Below, piece after piece: positions 1-10,871 of a stretch of 64,000 bases of DNA. Source of the DNA: Glebionis coronaria (lineage: Eukaryota; Streptophyta; Magnoliopsida; Asterales; Asteraceae); NCBI GenBank assembly GCA_025667525.1, contig JANFOE010000584.1, positions 30,001 to 94,000 on the forward strand, written 5' to 3'. The position numbers and the translations under genes are program-made. The first letter of the stretch is position 1; each line of letters opens with the position of its first letter. The notes under the pieces are model-generated. The model made no database searches. It saw nothing but the letters and a program-made list of their open reading frames with translations, and was not told where the DNA came from.

Positions 1-144
1 AAAATCACGCCAACACCAATGTCGTATTCCTCATCCGAAGTCTCATCGCCACGATCAAGATTACCGGAAACCCCCACCACCAACGAAACCACTATGTCTG
101 AAAACTCAACACGACTGAGTCTTGTTACTTTCTTTTTGATATAA
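1..144 (+). CDS. C-terminal tail of an unidentified protein (5' truncated by window edge)
   Basis: Frame 1 is open from the first base to a TAA at 142-144, giving 47 residues. They are rich in Ser, Thr, Pro and Asn, with a run SYSSSEVSSPRSRLPETP near the start of the visible part. Short Ser/Pro-rich low-complexity tails of this kind are common at the ends of plant proteins, and the base composition is less AT-rich than the DNA that follows. I do not recognise the family, and no start codon can be assigned. An open frame of this length can arise by chance, so this may be an exon end or simply non-coding sequence. Confidence 0.3.
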   Translation, partial: KITPTPMSYSSSEVSSPRSRLPETPTTNETTMSENSTRLSLVTFFLI

Positions 145-629
145 CCAATAAAGAGTTTGTTTGTATTTATGTGTTTCAATATTTAATCTAGATAGCGACG
201 TCAATGGTTATGGCGATCGATCCTGATAAGCGGCTTCAATTGATACAGGCTCAAGACATTTTTGGTACTTTTATTTCAATCTGTATATTGCGGGTTGAGG
301 ACGAATTCGGTCTTGATCATGTCATACACAAGTGCACGATAGATCTGATGTACCAGATTGGTATACAACTGGCCACCACCACAACCATTTCTCCTTCCCA
401 ACGTACCCCTTGTCACTACACCCTCTCGTCACCACATCCATATCACATCGATCTATGTGTCAGTGTGTCGAGCCGCGGTTTGTCATCATTATTATAGATC
501 TATGGTGGTGTATCATCTTTTTCAAGATATGATGTGCCATGGCTGGTCAGAAATCGTGGCTATCATTAGATCTTTAGACCAAGGGTGTGTTTAGATCCAT
601 AATAAATCATGGTATGTACATGTTTATCA

Positions 630-852
630 AACTCAGATGGGGTGGACTGGTGTGCACTCTAATAGTGATGGGCTGGTCCACAGATGTACCATACTTTAAT
701 GGTGATTGGCTGGTCCGCAGATCCAAAAATAATGTACCGGTGTACCGGACTCTAATGGTGATGGGCTGGTCCGCAGATGTACCAGAATTTGATGGTGGTG
801 GGATGATATACTGGTGTACCGGAGTTTGATGAAGGTGGGTTGATGTACCGGT
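630..852. repeat. Diverged ~37-bp minisatellite
   Basis: About six imperfect units of 36-37 bp follow one another. Recognisable units start near 655, 691, 749, 785 and 824, and share GGTGATGGGCTGGTCCGCAG and GATGTACCGG. One unit (691) carries an insertion of about 20 bp. The ORFs crossing it on both strands are products of the repeat. Confidence 0.65.
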
Positions 853-948
853 GAATCGTACAAAACCACGATGTACCACAATCTGCTGCATGTATACGAC
901 TAGGGTGTTGGTGTAGTTGCTGTAGCAGTCATGTGATGCACGACATAC

Positions 949-1055
949 GATGCATCAGGTGTACTGGAGTATGATCACACGACACCACGATGTATCAAGC
1001 GTACTGGACTATGGTCACACGACACAATGATGTATCCGGTGTACCGTGTATGTGG
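949..1055. repeat. 40-bp tandem repeat, about 2.5 copies
   Basis: Units start at 949, 989 and 1029 with GATGYATC and contain TATGRTCACACGACAC. The GTACCGG/GTACTGG words are shared with the 37-bp minisatellite just upstream, so both probably grew from the same seed. Confidence 0.65.
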
Positions 1056-2222
1056 TTGTTCGGCTTTGGTGTGTGGATCAAAAACCGAATGGGGTTATAT
1101 ATAAGATTTGTTAAGATCATTATATGTTATCTAGTTTATTATATGGTATTTTTTTATTTTTGAACAAAGATGTGATTTATTTCTTCATCGTAAAAGATTG
1201 TTGAAGTAATGTATCAGCGTATTTAGGTAGAGTAGTCCTAATTTATTAGATTTGACTTTTGAGACGGATATGTGTACGAGTGTATCAAACTATCAATAAA
1301 GTAGGTTAGTATATTTTATAAACTTCGTTTATCTGGTGCGTCAATTCTTAAAAAAGTTCATTTTGAAATGCTTAAAAAAATCATGGATTAGTAACGTGTA
1401 CTTGAATTTAAAAACACAAAATAATTAGAAAGAAGTATAAAAATAATTTACCGGGTTTTTATTTTAGTTGTCTAAAATACCCTTGACACTATATTTATTG
1501 CCATTAATCATTTATTACTATCATCAAAGACTAACTAATAGATCTGACGATTATTATTGGTTCTTACTTTTTCAACTTTAAATTTGATCTCACGTTAACC
1601 TTCCTCTATATATATATATATATATATCATATATATGATATATTTATCATATATGGTGTTTGGAGGTATCATATATGATAAATCTGTTCAACGAGATTAA
1701 GGCATAAAATCTTATACTTCATGAAAATAAGCTAATAAGTTAGGTTATGATTCATCATAATAAAGATTATGATAATTTATAAGCTTATTCACATTAATCA
1801 TCTAATAAGTTACTTTATCATTTGACACGTTAAATTCACGTAATTTCTCAGATAAGCTATAAAAGAATAAGATACATTATAAGCTTATTCACATCGAATA
1901 AGCTAAAAAAAGATGAATAAAAACAGATCGAATGAACTTTACCTTATTTACGAAGGAGATGATCGATTTACGAAGGTGATGATAGATTAGATCTGGGATG
2001 TGATGGGAGTGAAAGGTGTTATTAAGTGAGAGGAGTAAAATAATGAAAATGCTAATCTATCTTTTTTTTAATTAATATTGAGTATTAATTTGAGCTTTTA
2101 ATTAAGATTAGATGAAAAATAAAGATTATTCCTTTTGTATAAAAAAAAATAAAAAAATACAAACTATCAAATATAACCTTTCTCTTTAAAACTATAATAT
2201 CACTATGAATTTGGGGCAATTT
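1056..2222. other. AT-rich non-coding stretch with TA microsatellite and short palindromes
   Basis: I see no gene. A (TA)n tract lies at 1607-1627. It is followed to 1682 by several copies of the palindrome ATCATATATGAT. The word TATAAGCTTATTCACAT occurs near 1776 and again near 1880, so part of this may be an old DNA-transposon relic. The rest is plain AT-rich sequence. Confidence 0.5.
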
Positions 2223-2350
2223 CATATATCACCCTCTTTTTAAAATCAATTTTATATATACCTAAACATGCTTAAAAATCATTGTAAATTATGCATTCAC
2301 TAGTTTTGGGTATATATGAAATTTACTTAGAAAATAGGGTGATATATATT
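2223..2350. mobile_element. MITE-like foldback element
   Basis: The first ~44 bases (2223-2266, beginning CATATATCACCCTC) match the reverse complement of the last ~44 (2306-2350, ending AGGGTGATATAT) at roughly 80% by eye, with about 40 bp between. There is no coding capacity. The long, imperfect terminal inverted repeats and AT-rich body fit a miniature inverted-repeat element upstream of a gene. No clean target duplication was identified, so the superfamily is not assigned. Confidence 0.5.
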
Positions 2351-2394
2351 GAAAAAAGAAAAAGAATATGAACCTTTCCTAAATCCATCTTTCT

Positions 2395-2482
2395 TTCTTT
2401 CATACTTGAAAGTGGAAAATAGAAGGGTAGCAAAATCAGGCCATCATTTCTGGTTCAACGCTCTTGATCCCAATTTCATCAG
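2395..2482 (+). other. Probable 5' UTR exon 1 of the coiled-coil gene (start approximate)
   Basis: A less AT-rich stretch ends in ATTTCATCAG followed by GTAATAA, a good plant splice donor at 2483. The coding exon downstream begins right after a good acceptor (TTTACAG at 3424-3430), and no in-frame protein start is needed in exon 1. The transcription start is not visible, so the left boundary is a guess. Confidence 0.4.
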
Positions 2483-3430
2483 GTAATAAATTAATTCTTC
2501 CTCATCACCACATTCACCTTTATTTCATCAATTGTTTATTATCTTGGGATTTTGTATCTTTTTTAGCTTATTGTTCCTATTTACCTAATTACTCAATTCA
2601 CTATCAGTTATTACAAATAACTGATTTTTAGGGAATTTATTGGTCTATGTGATCTTATTTTGTTGTATCATCTTTTGGTTATAATTCTTTAGATGTGTAA
2701 GATACTATTATTACTAGCCGGAATTTATCTCGTCAATCTTTTAAACTTAATATAATCGATTACAAGGTTTAATATGCTTTAATCGTATCGCCTTTCAACT
2801 GGTACTGATAGATACTACTAATTACATATATGTACACACGCATACATAAAAAGTAGAGTGTAAATGGAATTGGCCAGGGTTCACCATCAAACTTACTGAT
2901 TAGCTTCGCTGACATTCAGCTAAGTCTCAAACCGTCAGGTCACAGGTATCCACTGATCTCTAGAGCTTTTATCCGAATTGAGACTTGATTCCACAACCCC
3001 TCAGTTGATGGGTGGTACAAGATACTTGGTGAACTGGGTCGTAGAGCTGAACCGCGGCTGGAGCTGTGGTACAATGATCTTAAAGAATAAATTCTAAAAG
3101 CTTGATTAAAATGACCAGTATATATTAGTTTGTTAGAAAAACTATTGCATTTCATTTTTTTAAGAATGGCCAACACTAGAAATAGGCGTGCACAGTCTAG
3201 TTGCGCGTAAATCCGTGATTCATATATACATGTATATGTATGCATTTATAATTGATTAGCACTAGTGTAAAAATTACATGTATATGTATGTTTCTGTGTT
3301 TGCCTTTGGGCAATTGGATATTAAAATAGTTGTGATACTCACCCAAACTTCAATAGAATTATGTGACCCTTGATTGGTTGAGTCACCTTTATGGAACTTC
3401 GGCTCTTATATACGGGTTTCATGTTTACAG
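2483..3430 (+). other. Probable leader intron (about 0.95 kb)
   Basis: AT/T-rich sequence bounded by GTAATA and TTTACAG. It lacks a supported ORF. The minus-strand ORF at 2940-3245 has no recognisable content. Introns in the 5' UTR are common in plant housekeeping-type genes. Confidence 0.4.
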
Positions 3431-3435
3431 AAGTG

Positions 3436-4472
3436 ATGGCTAGTGAGGACGCTACCCTAAGCTCTCAGTTAGCCCAAACACAAACAGTTTGGAAGGACGA
3501 GTTCGAGCACGGACAGTCTCAAGTAGATGTATTACAAGAAAAACTTGGTGAGGTTACTACATGTGTACAGGAATCTGGTGAAGATGCCAAAAAGGAATTA
3601 GAGGTTCTTTGGCGAAGAGTAAAAACAACGACAACATTACTGACATTTTTGGAATCAAAAGCACGAAGTTGGTCTGGACATGTAAAGCTCCCCAGTTCTA
3701 CTTCTGACTCCCGGGATGTTGAGACTTCAATCGAGATTAATAGTCAAAACTGTATTGTTGATGAACATGATGGGTCTTATATGGGTAAAATACTGAATAG
3801 TGTGCGAACAGTCACAGATGTGATGGAGTCTCTGGTCAAAAGGGTACTCGTGGCTGAATCTGAAAGCTGCAATGCAAAACAGAAAGTAAATTTGGGTCAA
3901 GAAGAGATTAAAAAGAAGGCAATTCAGATTGAAACAATGTCTGAGAAGTTAGATGAGATGGATCGCTTTGCAATAGGTACTAACTGTATTTTAAATGAGA
4001 TGAGACAAAGGGTTGAAGATCTTATTGAAGAAACATCTAGGCAGAGGCAACGAGCAGCAGAAAATGAACAGGAGCTTACCCGTGTCAAACAGGATTTTGC
4101 ATCGCTAAAATCTTATGTTAGCAGTCTCGTAAGCGTCAGAGAAACACTTGTTTCTTCAGAGAAGCAGTTCCAGACTATCGAGAGGCTTTTTGAACGGTCA
4201 GTATGTTTCAAAATTCCCAATTTTAATGAATCATTTCAGTTGATTGGAAACTTCAAACTTGTGGTTGATTAAAGTTTGTATACCCTCGTGCTGACAGGTT
4301 AGCTGCAAAGACAACACAGCTGGAAAGCGAAAAAATGCAAAAAGAGGCGGAAGTGCAGAAACTTATGGATGAGAATATGAAATTAAGCGCCCTTCTTGAT
4401 AAGAAAGAGGCCCAACTCTTGGCCATGAATGAACAATGCAAGGTAATGGCACTTAGGGCTTCCAACATCTAA
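3436..4472 (+). CDS. Plant coiled-coil (myosin/USO1-like) protein, two coding exons
   Basis: The coding exons are 3436-4196 and 4298-4472, giving 311 residues. The start ATG at 3436 is chosen because it follows the acceptor TTTACAG by five bases. The upstream in-frame ATGs at 3391 and 3424 would lie in the intron. The intron 4197-4297 has a GTCAGT donor and a CTGACAG acceptor; splicing it keeps the frame and joins a Glu/Lys/Leu-rich heptad pattern that ends in KEAQLLAMNEQCKVMAL. Nearly the whole protein is predicted coiled coil, with no signal peptide or obvious membrane segment. It resembles a conserved plant family usually annotated only as myosin-, paramyosin- or USO1-like. No biochemical role is known to me. 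It is the only intact host gene here and sits about 0.8 kb from the retroelement block. Confidence 0.75.
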
Positions 4473-5230
4473 TATCCCTTGCGAAAATCGGCTGAATTTT
4501 CAACTAGAATGGTCACATTGGCTGCATTAACTGGGAATTATGTGTTAAAAGTTTCGATTGTGCAATGTAACGTGAACAAGATTATACTACATTTGAATCA
4601 TAATTGAATATCTACATCCATGTGAACTGTCTTCCTGTTCAGATTTTAATGTTGTAAAACCTTTTTGGTACTTGTTTCATTCTTATACAGTTCATGTGAT
4701 TAATTTGAGTTTCTACTTATCAGCTATAAAGGCTTCACTCTTAGCCCTGCATTTTTTTTGGCTGGTGTTGTGTCTGTTAATAAGCACATATATATTTGGA
4801 ACGATACCTCACTAAGAAGAATAGTTCGCTAAAACCCACAACGGTAGGAGTTTAGGTACATCAAAATATTAAATATTTTTTTTTAATCGCAACAAAGTCA
4901 AAAGTTTGACATTCAAAAGAGTAATATAGTACAATGACCTTCACCAAGTGGTTGCAGATCTTCAGATTCTCAAATTGAATACCCCCTTGCAAGGTTTTTC
5001 TTTTCGGGAGGAGAGTGCAATTTTAAGTTCAATGGTGGGTTGCAAGTCTTTAATACTACATGTATATGGATGGTTTGATCTGTTTCAAGTTTTAGTGATG
5101 GGAGTTCTTTTGACCGTAATCATGTCTCGATTAAGAAGAAGAGGGGCTACATTACTGGTTATTATTATCTCATTTTTACAAGAGGATCATTGTGTAATAT
5201 CAAGGCAATAACTAAACGTGATTTCGATGT
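4473..5230. other. 3' UTR and intergenic sequence
   Basis: I see no gene. The first part is probably the 3' UTR of the coiled-coil gene. An 87-codon frame at 4948-5211 has no recognisable content. Somewhere near 5220 the sequence passes into retroelement C; the exact junction cannot be placed because the 5' end of that element is missing. Confidence 0.5.
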
Positions 5231-5265
5231 TGTGATATTGATAAGATTAGTGAAACCGTCACTTA

Positions 5266-6431
5266 TGAAAAGGCCGGATTTCTCCGAGTGGAGGTCATGA
5301 TTTCTCCGAGTGCATTACCAACGGTGGTAACACTTCGAGTGCCTACGCGGCCACGGGAACTTACAACCAAAACGGTCAAGTTACCCGCTCTAATCAATTG
5401 ACTCCACCAGGTTTTGGTTAAAATCAAAATGCTAACAACTATCGCAATAATCAAGTTGGTTTCAAAACAATTACAACAAGGGAAACTATGGTAATCAAGG
5501 GGCTAATAATCAAGTTTCAAACAAAAATCAAAATGATTTTTAAAACAACAACAAAGGTTTGCAAACGTTGAAAGATCTTCCAAATGAATTTGTTGAATAC
5601 GCTAATGGGAATGATGTTAGGTTTGACAATATTCAAAGAGAAATCATTAGCATAAGATCCGAGTTTAAGAACGACTTGAAGAAAGAGTTGAAAAATGAGT
5701 TAGCTAATGAACTTAAAATCCATACCAACAAGATGGAAGGAACCGTAACTAGGTTACAACAAAACCAACAAAAAATGGAACAAGGGCAACATGATATAAA
5801 ACAAGAAATGGTTAAAGCCGAGAAGAGGCAATCCAAGTTTGAAGATAAAATCTCATCTATGTTTGAGGAAATTATGTGCAAACCGTCTTCGAGTAGTCTT
5901 CCTAGTAACACCGTATCAAACCCTAAGGGTGAGATGAAAGTGATTACCACACGTAGTGGTAAGACACTTAAGGAACCGACTCCTCAACCAATTGCTCCTA
6001 CGGAGGAAGCAATTGAGGAAGAACCCGAGGTGGTGGTCCAAAAGGAGCATGTTCCAATCCCATGAAGTACCGCTCATGCCACACCTACGGTTGACCCATT
6101 ACCAACATTGGAACCCGAGATTCCAAAGGCTATGCCTATGCCTCAACCCACACCACCTTTGCCCTATCCATCAAGACTTAGAAAGGAGAAACGTCAAGAG
6201 CGCGACAATTACCAATTTGAGCTTTTTATGAAAATGTTTCGTGATTTGCACTTTAATGTGAGTTTCGCCGATGTTTTGGTCATGATGCCTCGATTTGCCG
6301 CTAACTTTAAGAGTATGTTGAACAACAAGGAGAAATTGCACCAATTGTCTAGTTGTTCATCGGTTTATCTTAATCGCATACCTCAAAAAGTCGGTGATCC
6401 CGGTAAATTTTTGATCCCTTGTGCAATCTAA
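5266..6431 (+). pseudogene. Gag C-terminal remnant of element C
   Basis: Decayed capsid/nucleocapsid tail. A zinc-knuckle remnant (CGGHDFSEC) is readable near 5293-5325. An Asn/Gln-rich stretch follows, then a Lys/Glu-rich coiled coil (KKELKNELANELK, near 5680), a TTRSGKTLKEPTPQP segment and a linker into the protease. In-frame stops are at 5419, about 5540, 6063 and 6429. A one-base loss near 5464 shifts the frame. Several stops look like single C-to-T changes, as expected for decay of methylated repeat DNA. Only the last part of gag is left. Confidence 0.75.
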
Positions 6432-6434
6432 GAT

Positions 6435-8203
6435 ATGGAGGAATGCTTCGCCTTGGCCGATCTTGGTGCTAACATTAACTTGATGCCACTTGCAATCTTC
6501 AAGTCGCTCAATCTTCCTAATCTTACTCCTTCACTAATGTCTATCGAGTTGGCCGACCATTCCACGATTCCCGCATGTGGATTGGCGGAAGACGTTTTTG
6601 TGAAAGTGGGGAAGTTCTACTATCCCGTAGACTTTATCGTTGTTGATATTCCCACGGATCCTCAAGTTCCTCTCATTTTAGGTCTTTCGTTTTTAGATAC
6701 GTCTATGGCTTTGATCGATGTTCATGCTAGAAAGATCACCTTACGTTTCAACGACGAGGAACTTGTTATAAACGCAACTCAAAACTCTCAAATTTCTCAT
6801 GTTTATTCCGTTGCAACCATAAACCTCGTTGATATGATCGAAGTGGTTTGCGAGGAATTTTCACAAGAAGTTCTAGGTTTTGGTGATGATGAAACTAGTG
6901 GCAATCCCACTATGTTAGATCCAATTCTTGATAATTCGACACCAACCTTCACTCCATTTGAAGGTGGTGGTTTTACGTTGGAAGAATTCGATGTTCCACG
7001 TACTTGTAACGAAGACCTTGACAACGATGAGGACTTCTCGATTATCAAGGATTTTCTTAACGATTTCCCATTTCCTCCACCCGAGGAGGTTATGAGTATC
7101 GAGCCCAAATCTTCACTTGAGGAACCACCTATCCTCGAGTTGAAAGATTTACCTCCTCATCTCGAATATGTATATTTGGAGGAGGGCGACAAGTTGCCAG
7201 TTATTATTGCGAAGGAACTTTCAGATGATGAAAAAACCGCACTTGTCGATGTTCTAAAGGATCACAAAGGGGCAATTGCGTGGCAGTTATCCGACATTAA
7301 GGGAATCGATCCGAAATTTTGTACCCACAAAATCTTAATGGAGGAGGATTACAAGCCCGCAATCCAATGTCAAAGTAGGGTGAACCCCAAAATTCACGAC
7401 GTCATCAAAAAGGAGGTCCTTAAACTCCTTGACGCGGGAATGATTTACCCTATTTCCGATAGCCCTTGGGTGAGTCCTATTCATTGTGTCCCTAAAAAGG
7501 GAGGAATGACCGTTGTGCCAAACGATGCCAACGAGTTAATTCCCACTAGACTCGTGACCGGATGGAGAGTGTGCATTGACTATCGAAAGTTGAATGAAGT
7601 CACTCGAAAAGACCATTTTCCCTTGCCCTTCATGGACCAAATGTTGGAGCGTCTTGCGGGAAACGATTTCTATTGCTTTTTAGATGCTTTTTCCGGTTAC
7701 ATCCAAATACCCATCGATTCTCGTGATCAAGAAAAAACTACGTTTACGTGTCCATATGGAACGTTTTCCTATCGTAGAATGCCATTCGGACTTTGTAATG
7801 CACCGGGAACCTTTCAAAGGTGCATGATGGCTATTTTTCATGATATGATCGAGAAGATGATGGAAGTCTTCATGGATGACTTTTCCGTGTTTGGTAATTT
7901 GTTCACTTCGTGTTTGTCGAATCTTGAGAGAATGTTGAAACGTTGTGAGGAAACCAACCTTGTGCTCAATTAGGAAAAGTATCATTTTATGGTTAAGAGT
8001 GGAATCGTCTTAGGGCACGAGGTCTCGAAAGCGGGGATTGAGGTAGATCAAGCTAAGGTAGACGTCATCGCCAAATTACCTCATCCCACAACCGTTAAGG
8101 GAGTTAGGATTTTCCTAGGCCACGCGGGCTTTTATCGTCGATTCATCAAGGATTTTTCAAAGATCTCTCGACCCATTACACATCTTCTTGAAAAAGAGGC
8201 ACG
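6435..8203 (+). pseudogene. Protease and reverse transcriptase of element C
   Basis: The aspartic protease region begins at once, with active-site DLG in ADLGANINLMP (near 6458) and the second conserved block VPLILGLSFL near 6670. An acidic linker follows, then the Ty3/gypsy RT from about 7360, with PWVSPIHCVPKKGG and CIDYRKLNEVTRKDHFPLP. The catalytic FMDD is intact near 7870. A TAG at 7971-7973 replaces an expected Trp in the thumb region, in frame with the rest, and a single-base deletion near 8203 shifts the frame into the RNase H part. The element could not make an active enzyme from this copy. Confidence 0.85.
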
Positions 8204-9839
8204 TTTGTCTTTGACGAAGATTGTGTACGAGCCTTTGAAATCCTTAAGAGGAAACTTACCGAAGCTCCCATTCTTGTTGCTCCCAATTGGAACCTCCTCT
8301 TTGAGCTCATGTGTGATGCTAGTGATTACGCTATTGGGGCCGTATTGGGGCAACGTCATGAAAAGCACTTCTTGCCTATTCATTATGCTAGCAAGACGAT
8401 GACCGAGGCTCAACTAAAATACACTACAACGGAGAAGGAGTTCCTTGTCGTGGTGTATGCATTTGAGAAATTTCGACCTTATCTCGTCTTGACGAAATGC
8501 ATAGTGTATACGGATCATTCGGCTATCAAGTATCTTATGGCTAAACAATATGCAAAGCCGAGATTACTTCGTTGGATTCTCCTCCTTCAAGAATTTTATC
8601 ACAAAATTGTTGTAAAAAAAGGAGCCGAGAATCTAGCGGCCGATCATCTTTCTCGTTTGGAAGATCCTCACCAAAGTGTTTACGAGCCCAAGGAAATCAC
8701 CGAAACATTTCCGCTCGAGACACTTGGTGTAGTGAATTCTAAGCTTGATTCTTCCACCCCATGGTTTGCGGACTTTGTAAATTACCATGCGGGTAACTTC
8801 ATCATCAAGGGTATGACGACTCAAGAAAAACGAAAATTCTTTCGTGACGTCAAGTTCTACTTTTGGAACGACCCTTACTTGTTTCGAACTTGTGCGGATC
8901 AAATCATCCGACGTTGTGTATTTAGCACCGAAGCTTCTAACATCCTTAGAGCTTGCCATGAGGGAACCACGGGTGGTCACCACAGTGCTAATCTCACGGC
9001 TAAGAAGGTGTTTGATGCCGGCTTCTTTTGGCCTACTATTTATCGAGATGCACAAGATCTTGTGAAGTCATGTGATTCATGCCAACGACAAGGAAAAGCC
9101 TCACAAAAAGATGAAATGCCACAAAATATCATCCAAGTGTGTGAGATCTTTGACGTTTGGGGCATAGAATTTATGGGGCCGTTCCCATCATCTCGTGGTA
9201 ATAAGTATATCCTCGTTGCGGTCGACTACCTATCTAAGTGGGTGGATGCTAAGGCTTTGCCCACCAATGATGCTCGTGTGGTAGTTAAGTTTTTGAAAAG
9301 CTTGTTTTCTCGGTTTGGAACTCCTCGTGCGATCATAAGCGATCGTGGAACCCATTTTTGTAACGACCAATTCGAAAGGGTCCTAAGGAAATATGGGGTT
9401 ACACATCGGCTTTCTACGGCTTACCACCCACAAACGAGTGGGCAAGTCGAGGTTTCAAACCGAGCGTTGAAGAGGATCTTGGAGAGATCCGTTGGGGAAA
9501 ACCGACAATCTTGGTCGGATAAGTTAGACGATGCTTTATGGGCCTTTAGGACCGCTCATAAGACGCCCATTGGGTGCACTCCCTATAAGCTTGTGTATGG
9601 GAAAAATTGTCATTTGCCAATCGAATTGGAACACAAGGCTTATTGGGACCTAAAGCATTGTAATGATGATGTGGAGACCGCGGGAAAACACCAGAAAATG
9701 CAATTAAATGAATTGGATGAATTGAGGGACATTGCTTATGAAAATTCATTGATTTATAAAGAAAAAACTAAAAAGTTACATGATTCTAAAATTAAAAACC
9801 GGGTTTTTAACATTGGGGATCAAGTTTTGCTTTTCAATT
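8204..9839 (+). pseudogene. RNase H and integrase of element C, disrupted by insertion of E
   Basis: RNase H carries its acidic residues in [38 protein letters not shown] and AADHLSR. The integrase has the HHCC zinc region ([10 protein letters not shown], then CDSCQRQG, 8955-9090) and a core domain. The second and third catalytic residues are present (ISDRGTHF and GQVEVSNR). The first catalytic Asp is Glu here (WGIEFMGPF; codon at 9167-9169), a change expected to impair catalysis. The open frame stops at 9844 only because element E begins at 9840. The frame resumes at 27980 on the far side. Confidence 0.85.
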
Positions 9840-9968
9840 TGTAGAAATTGATAACCTATGAATCTATGAAGTGGGTTGATGTTTTCTAGTGAGAGAAACT
9901 AGAGAGAGAAAGTGAGAGAATAAATGGAAGGTTTTATTAATATGAAATGTTTAGAATGACAACAACCA

Positions 9969-9999
9969 ACCCCTTTCCTTAGTGGAAAGGGGTATTTAT
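9969..9999 (-). promoter_or_regulatory. TATA box plus perfect hairpin in the left E LTR
   Basis: On the minus strand GTATAAATA (9992-9999 region) is directly followed by a perfect 9-bp stem: CCCCTTTCC and GGAAAGGGG with a 5-base loop (9969-9991). The stem fills the interval where transcription would start. The same structure occurs at 27775-27805. Confidence 0.6.
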
Positions 10000-10024
10000 A
10001 CTCCAAGTCATAAGTGGACTTGGG

Positions 10025-10051
10025 CCGGTCCATGACAAGCCCATGGACCGG
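10025..10051. other. Perfect 10-bp inverted repeat in the E LTR U3
   Basis: CCGGTCCATG and CATGGACCGG are separated by 7 bases, upstream of the TATA box in element orientation. The other LTR carries it at 27831-27857. A dyad of this quality in a 329-bp LTR suggests a protein-binding palindrome or a structured DNA element. Confidence 0.6.
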
Positions 10052-10168
10052 TTCTTACTTAAGTTAATAAGCAAATGATAACTAATATCTAACTACGAGC
10101 TATTACAACATGAATATTATTGTGGAGTGACCGATACTTTTAATATACGTAAAAACGTATTTCTAACA

Positions 10169-10181
10169 ATCTCCCCCTAAG
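10169..10181 (-). other. Polypurine tract of element E
   Basis: On the minus strand the bases next to the 3' LTR read CTTAGGGGGAGAT, the usual plus-strand primer tract. Near-identical TTAAGGGGGAG copies lie further inside the element. Confidence 0.8.
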
Positions 10182-10525
10182 GGAGGTCACTCCACGTTAC
10201 AAAGTTCTAAACCTAGCATACTATACTAAGTCTTCGTTCTTTAGCTCGTAGTCTTTTCTTCTTTTCTTTCTTTTGTTGTGAATATGTTGATTTGATCTTT
10301 TTGGCTTTGACTTGAGAGCATTGTTCTTTGGCCTTTCACGTGCGATCTTTGCCTTTCTTGTGAACTTTGCCTCCTCGTGACTTCATGTTCCACACACTTA
10401 CGTCTTTTTGTTGAATTCTTGAAAGCTTCAGAGTTTGGTACAGCGGAAAACTTCATCTTTTACTTTCTTGAATTTTTGCTAAACTTTGTTGCAAAAGACA
10501 TAAGCATGTGGGAACGACTTTTACC

Positions 10526-10630
10526 GGTACACCGCAACACCACCGTCTTTACTGGTACTCAGCAACGCCACCGTCTTCAACAGGTACACAGCAACGCCAC
10601 CGTCTTTAGCAGGTACACAGCAACGACACG
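10526..10630. repeat. 28-29-bp tandem repeat in the E 3' region
   Basis: Nearly four units start with GGTAC at 10526, 10554, 10583 and 10612, each with CAGCAACGCCACCGTCTT or a close variant. Confidence 0.8.
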
Positions 10631-10871
10631 AATAAAATGGCTTTGAACATTTTATTCTAATTCGGTAGCATTTTACCTCCGGTCGGTGAAGACCGTTGGA
10701 CGATATTAGATATCGTACCCGTGACGGATAGTTTCAATTAAGTAACTTCCTGACAGGATTTCGCGGGTAAACCCGTTCTCTTTATTCGACCGTCCAAAGC
10801 TGACTGCGAACATAAAAAGTGAATCACTTGGATAAATTATCCTTGTGATTAAAAGCCGTCAATTCATGAAA

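Larger units (their letters stand above)
9840..10168 (-). repeat. 3' LTR of element E (left in window)
   Basis: It begins TGTAGAAATTG and ends TTTCTAACA on the plus strand, 329 bp long. It matches 27646-27974 base for base as far as I can see. It is preceded by the target duplication CAATT (9835-9839). In element orientation the LTR runs TGTTAG...CTACA. Confidence 0.95.

Noticed and set aside
3391..3435. Start of the coiled-coil protein at the upstream ATG 3391
   Set aside because: This stretch ends in a strong splice acceptor and reads as intron; the ATG at 3436 right after the acceptor is the better start.
4197..4272. Coiled-coil protein ending at 4270-4272 by read-through of exon 2
   Set aside because: The extension loses the heptad pattern and begins with GTCAGT. 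Splicing to 4298 restores the coiled coil and the family-like C-terminus.
4948..5211. 87-aa ORF between the host gene and element C
   Set aside because: No recognisable motif, AT-rich context, no matching splice or start context.
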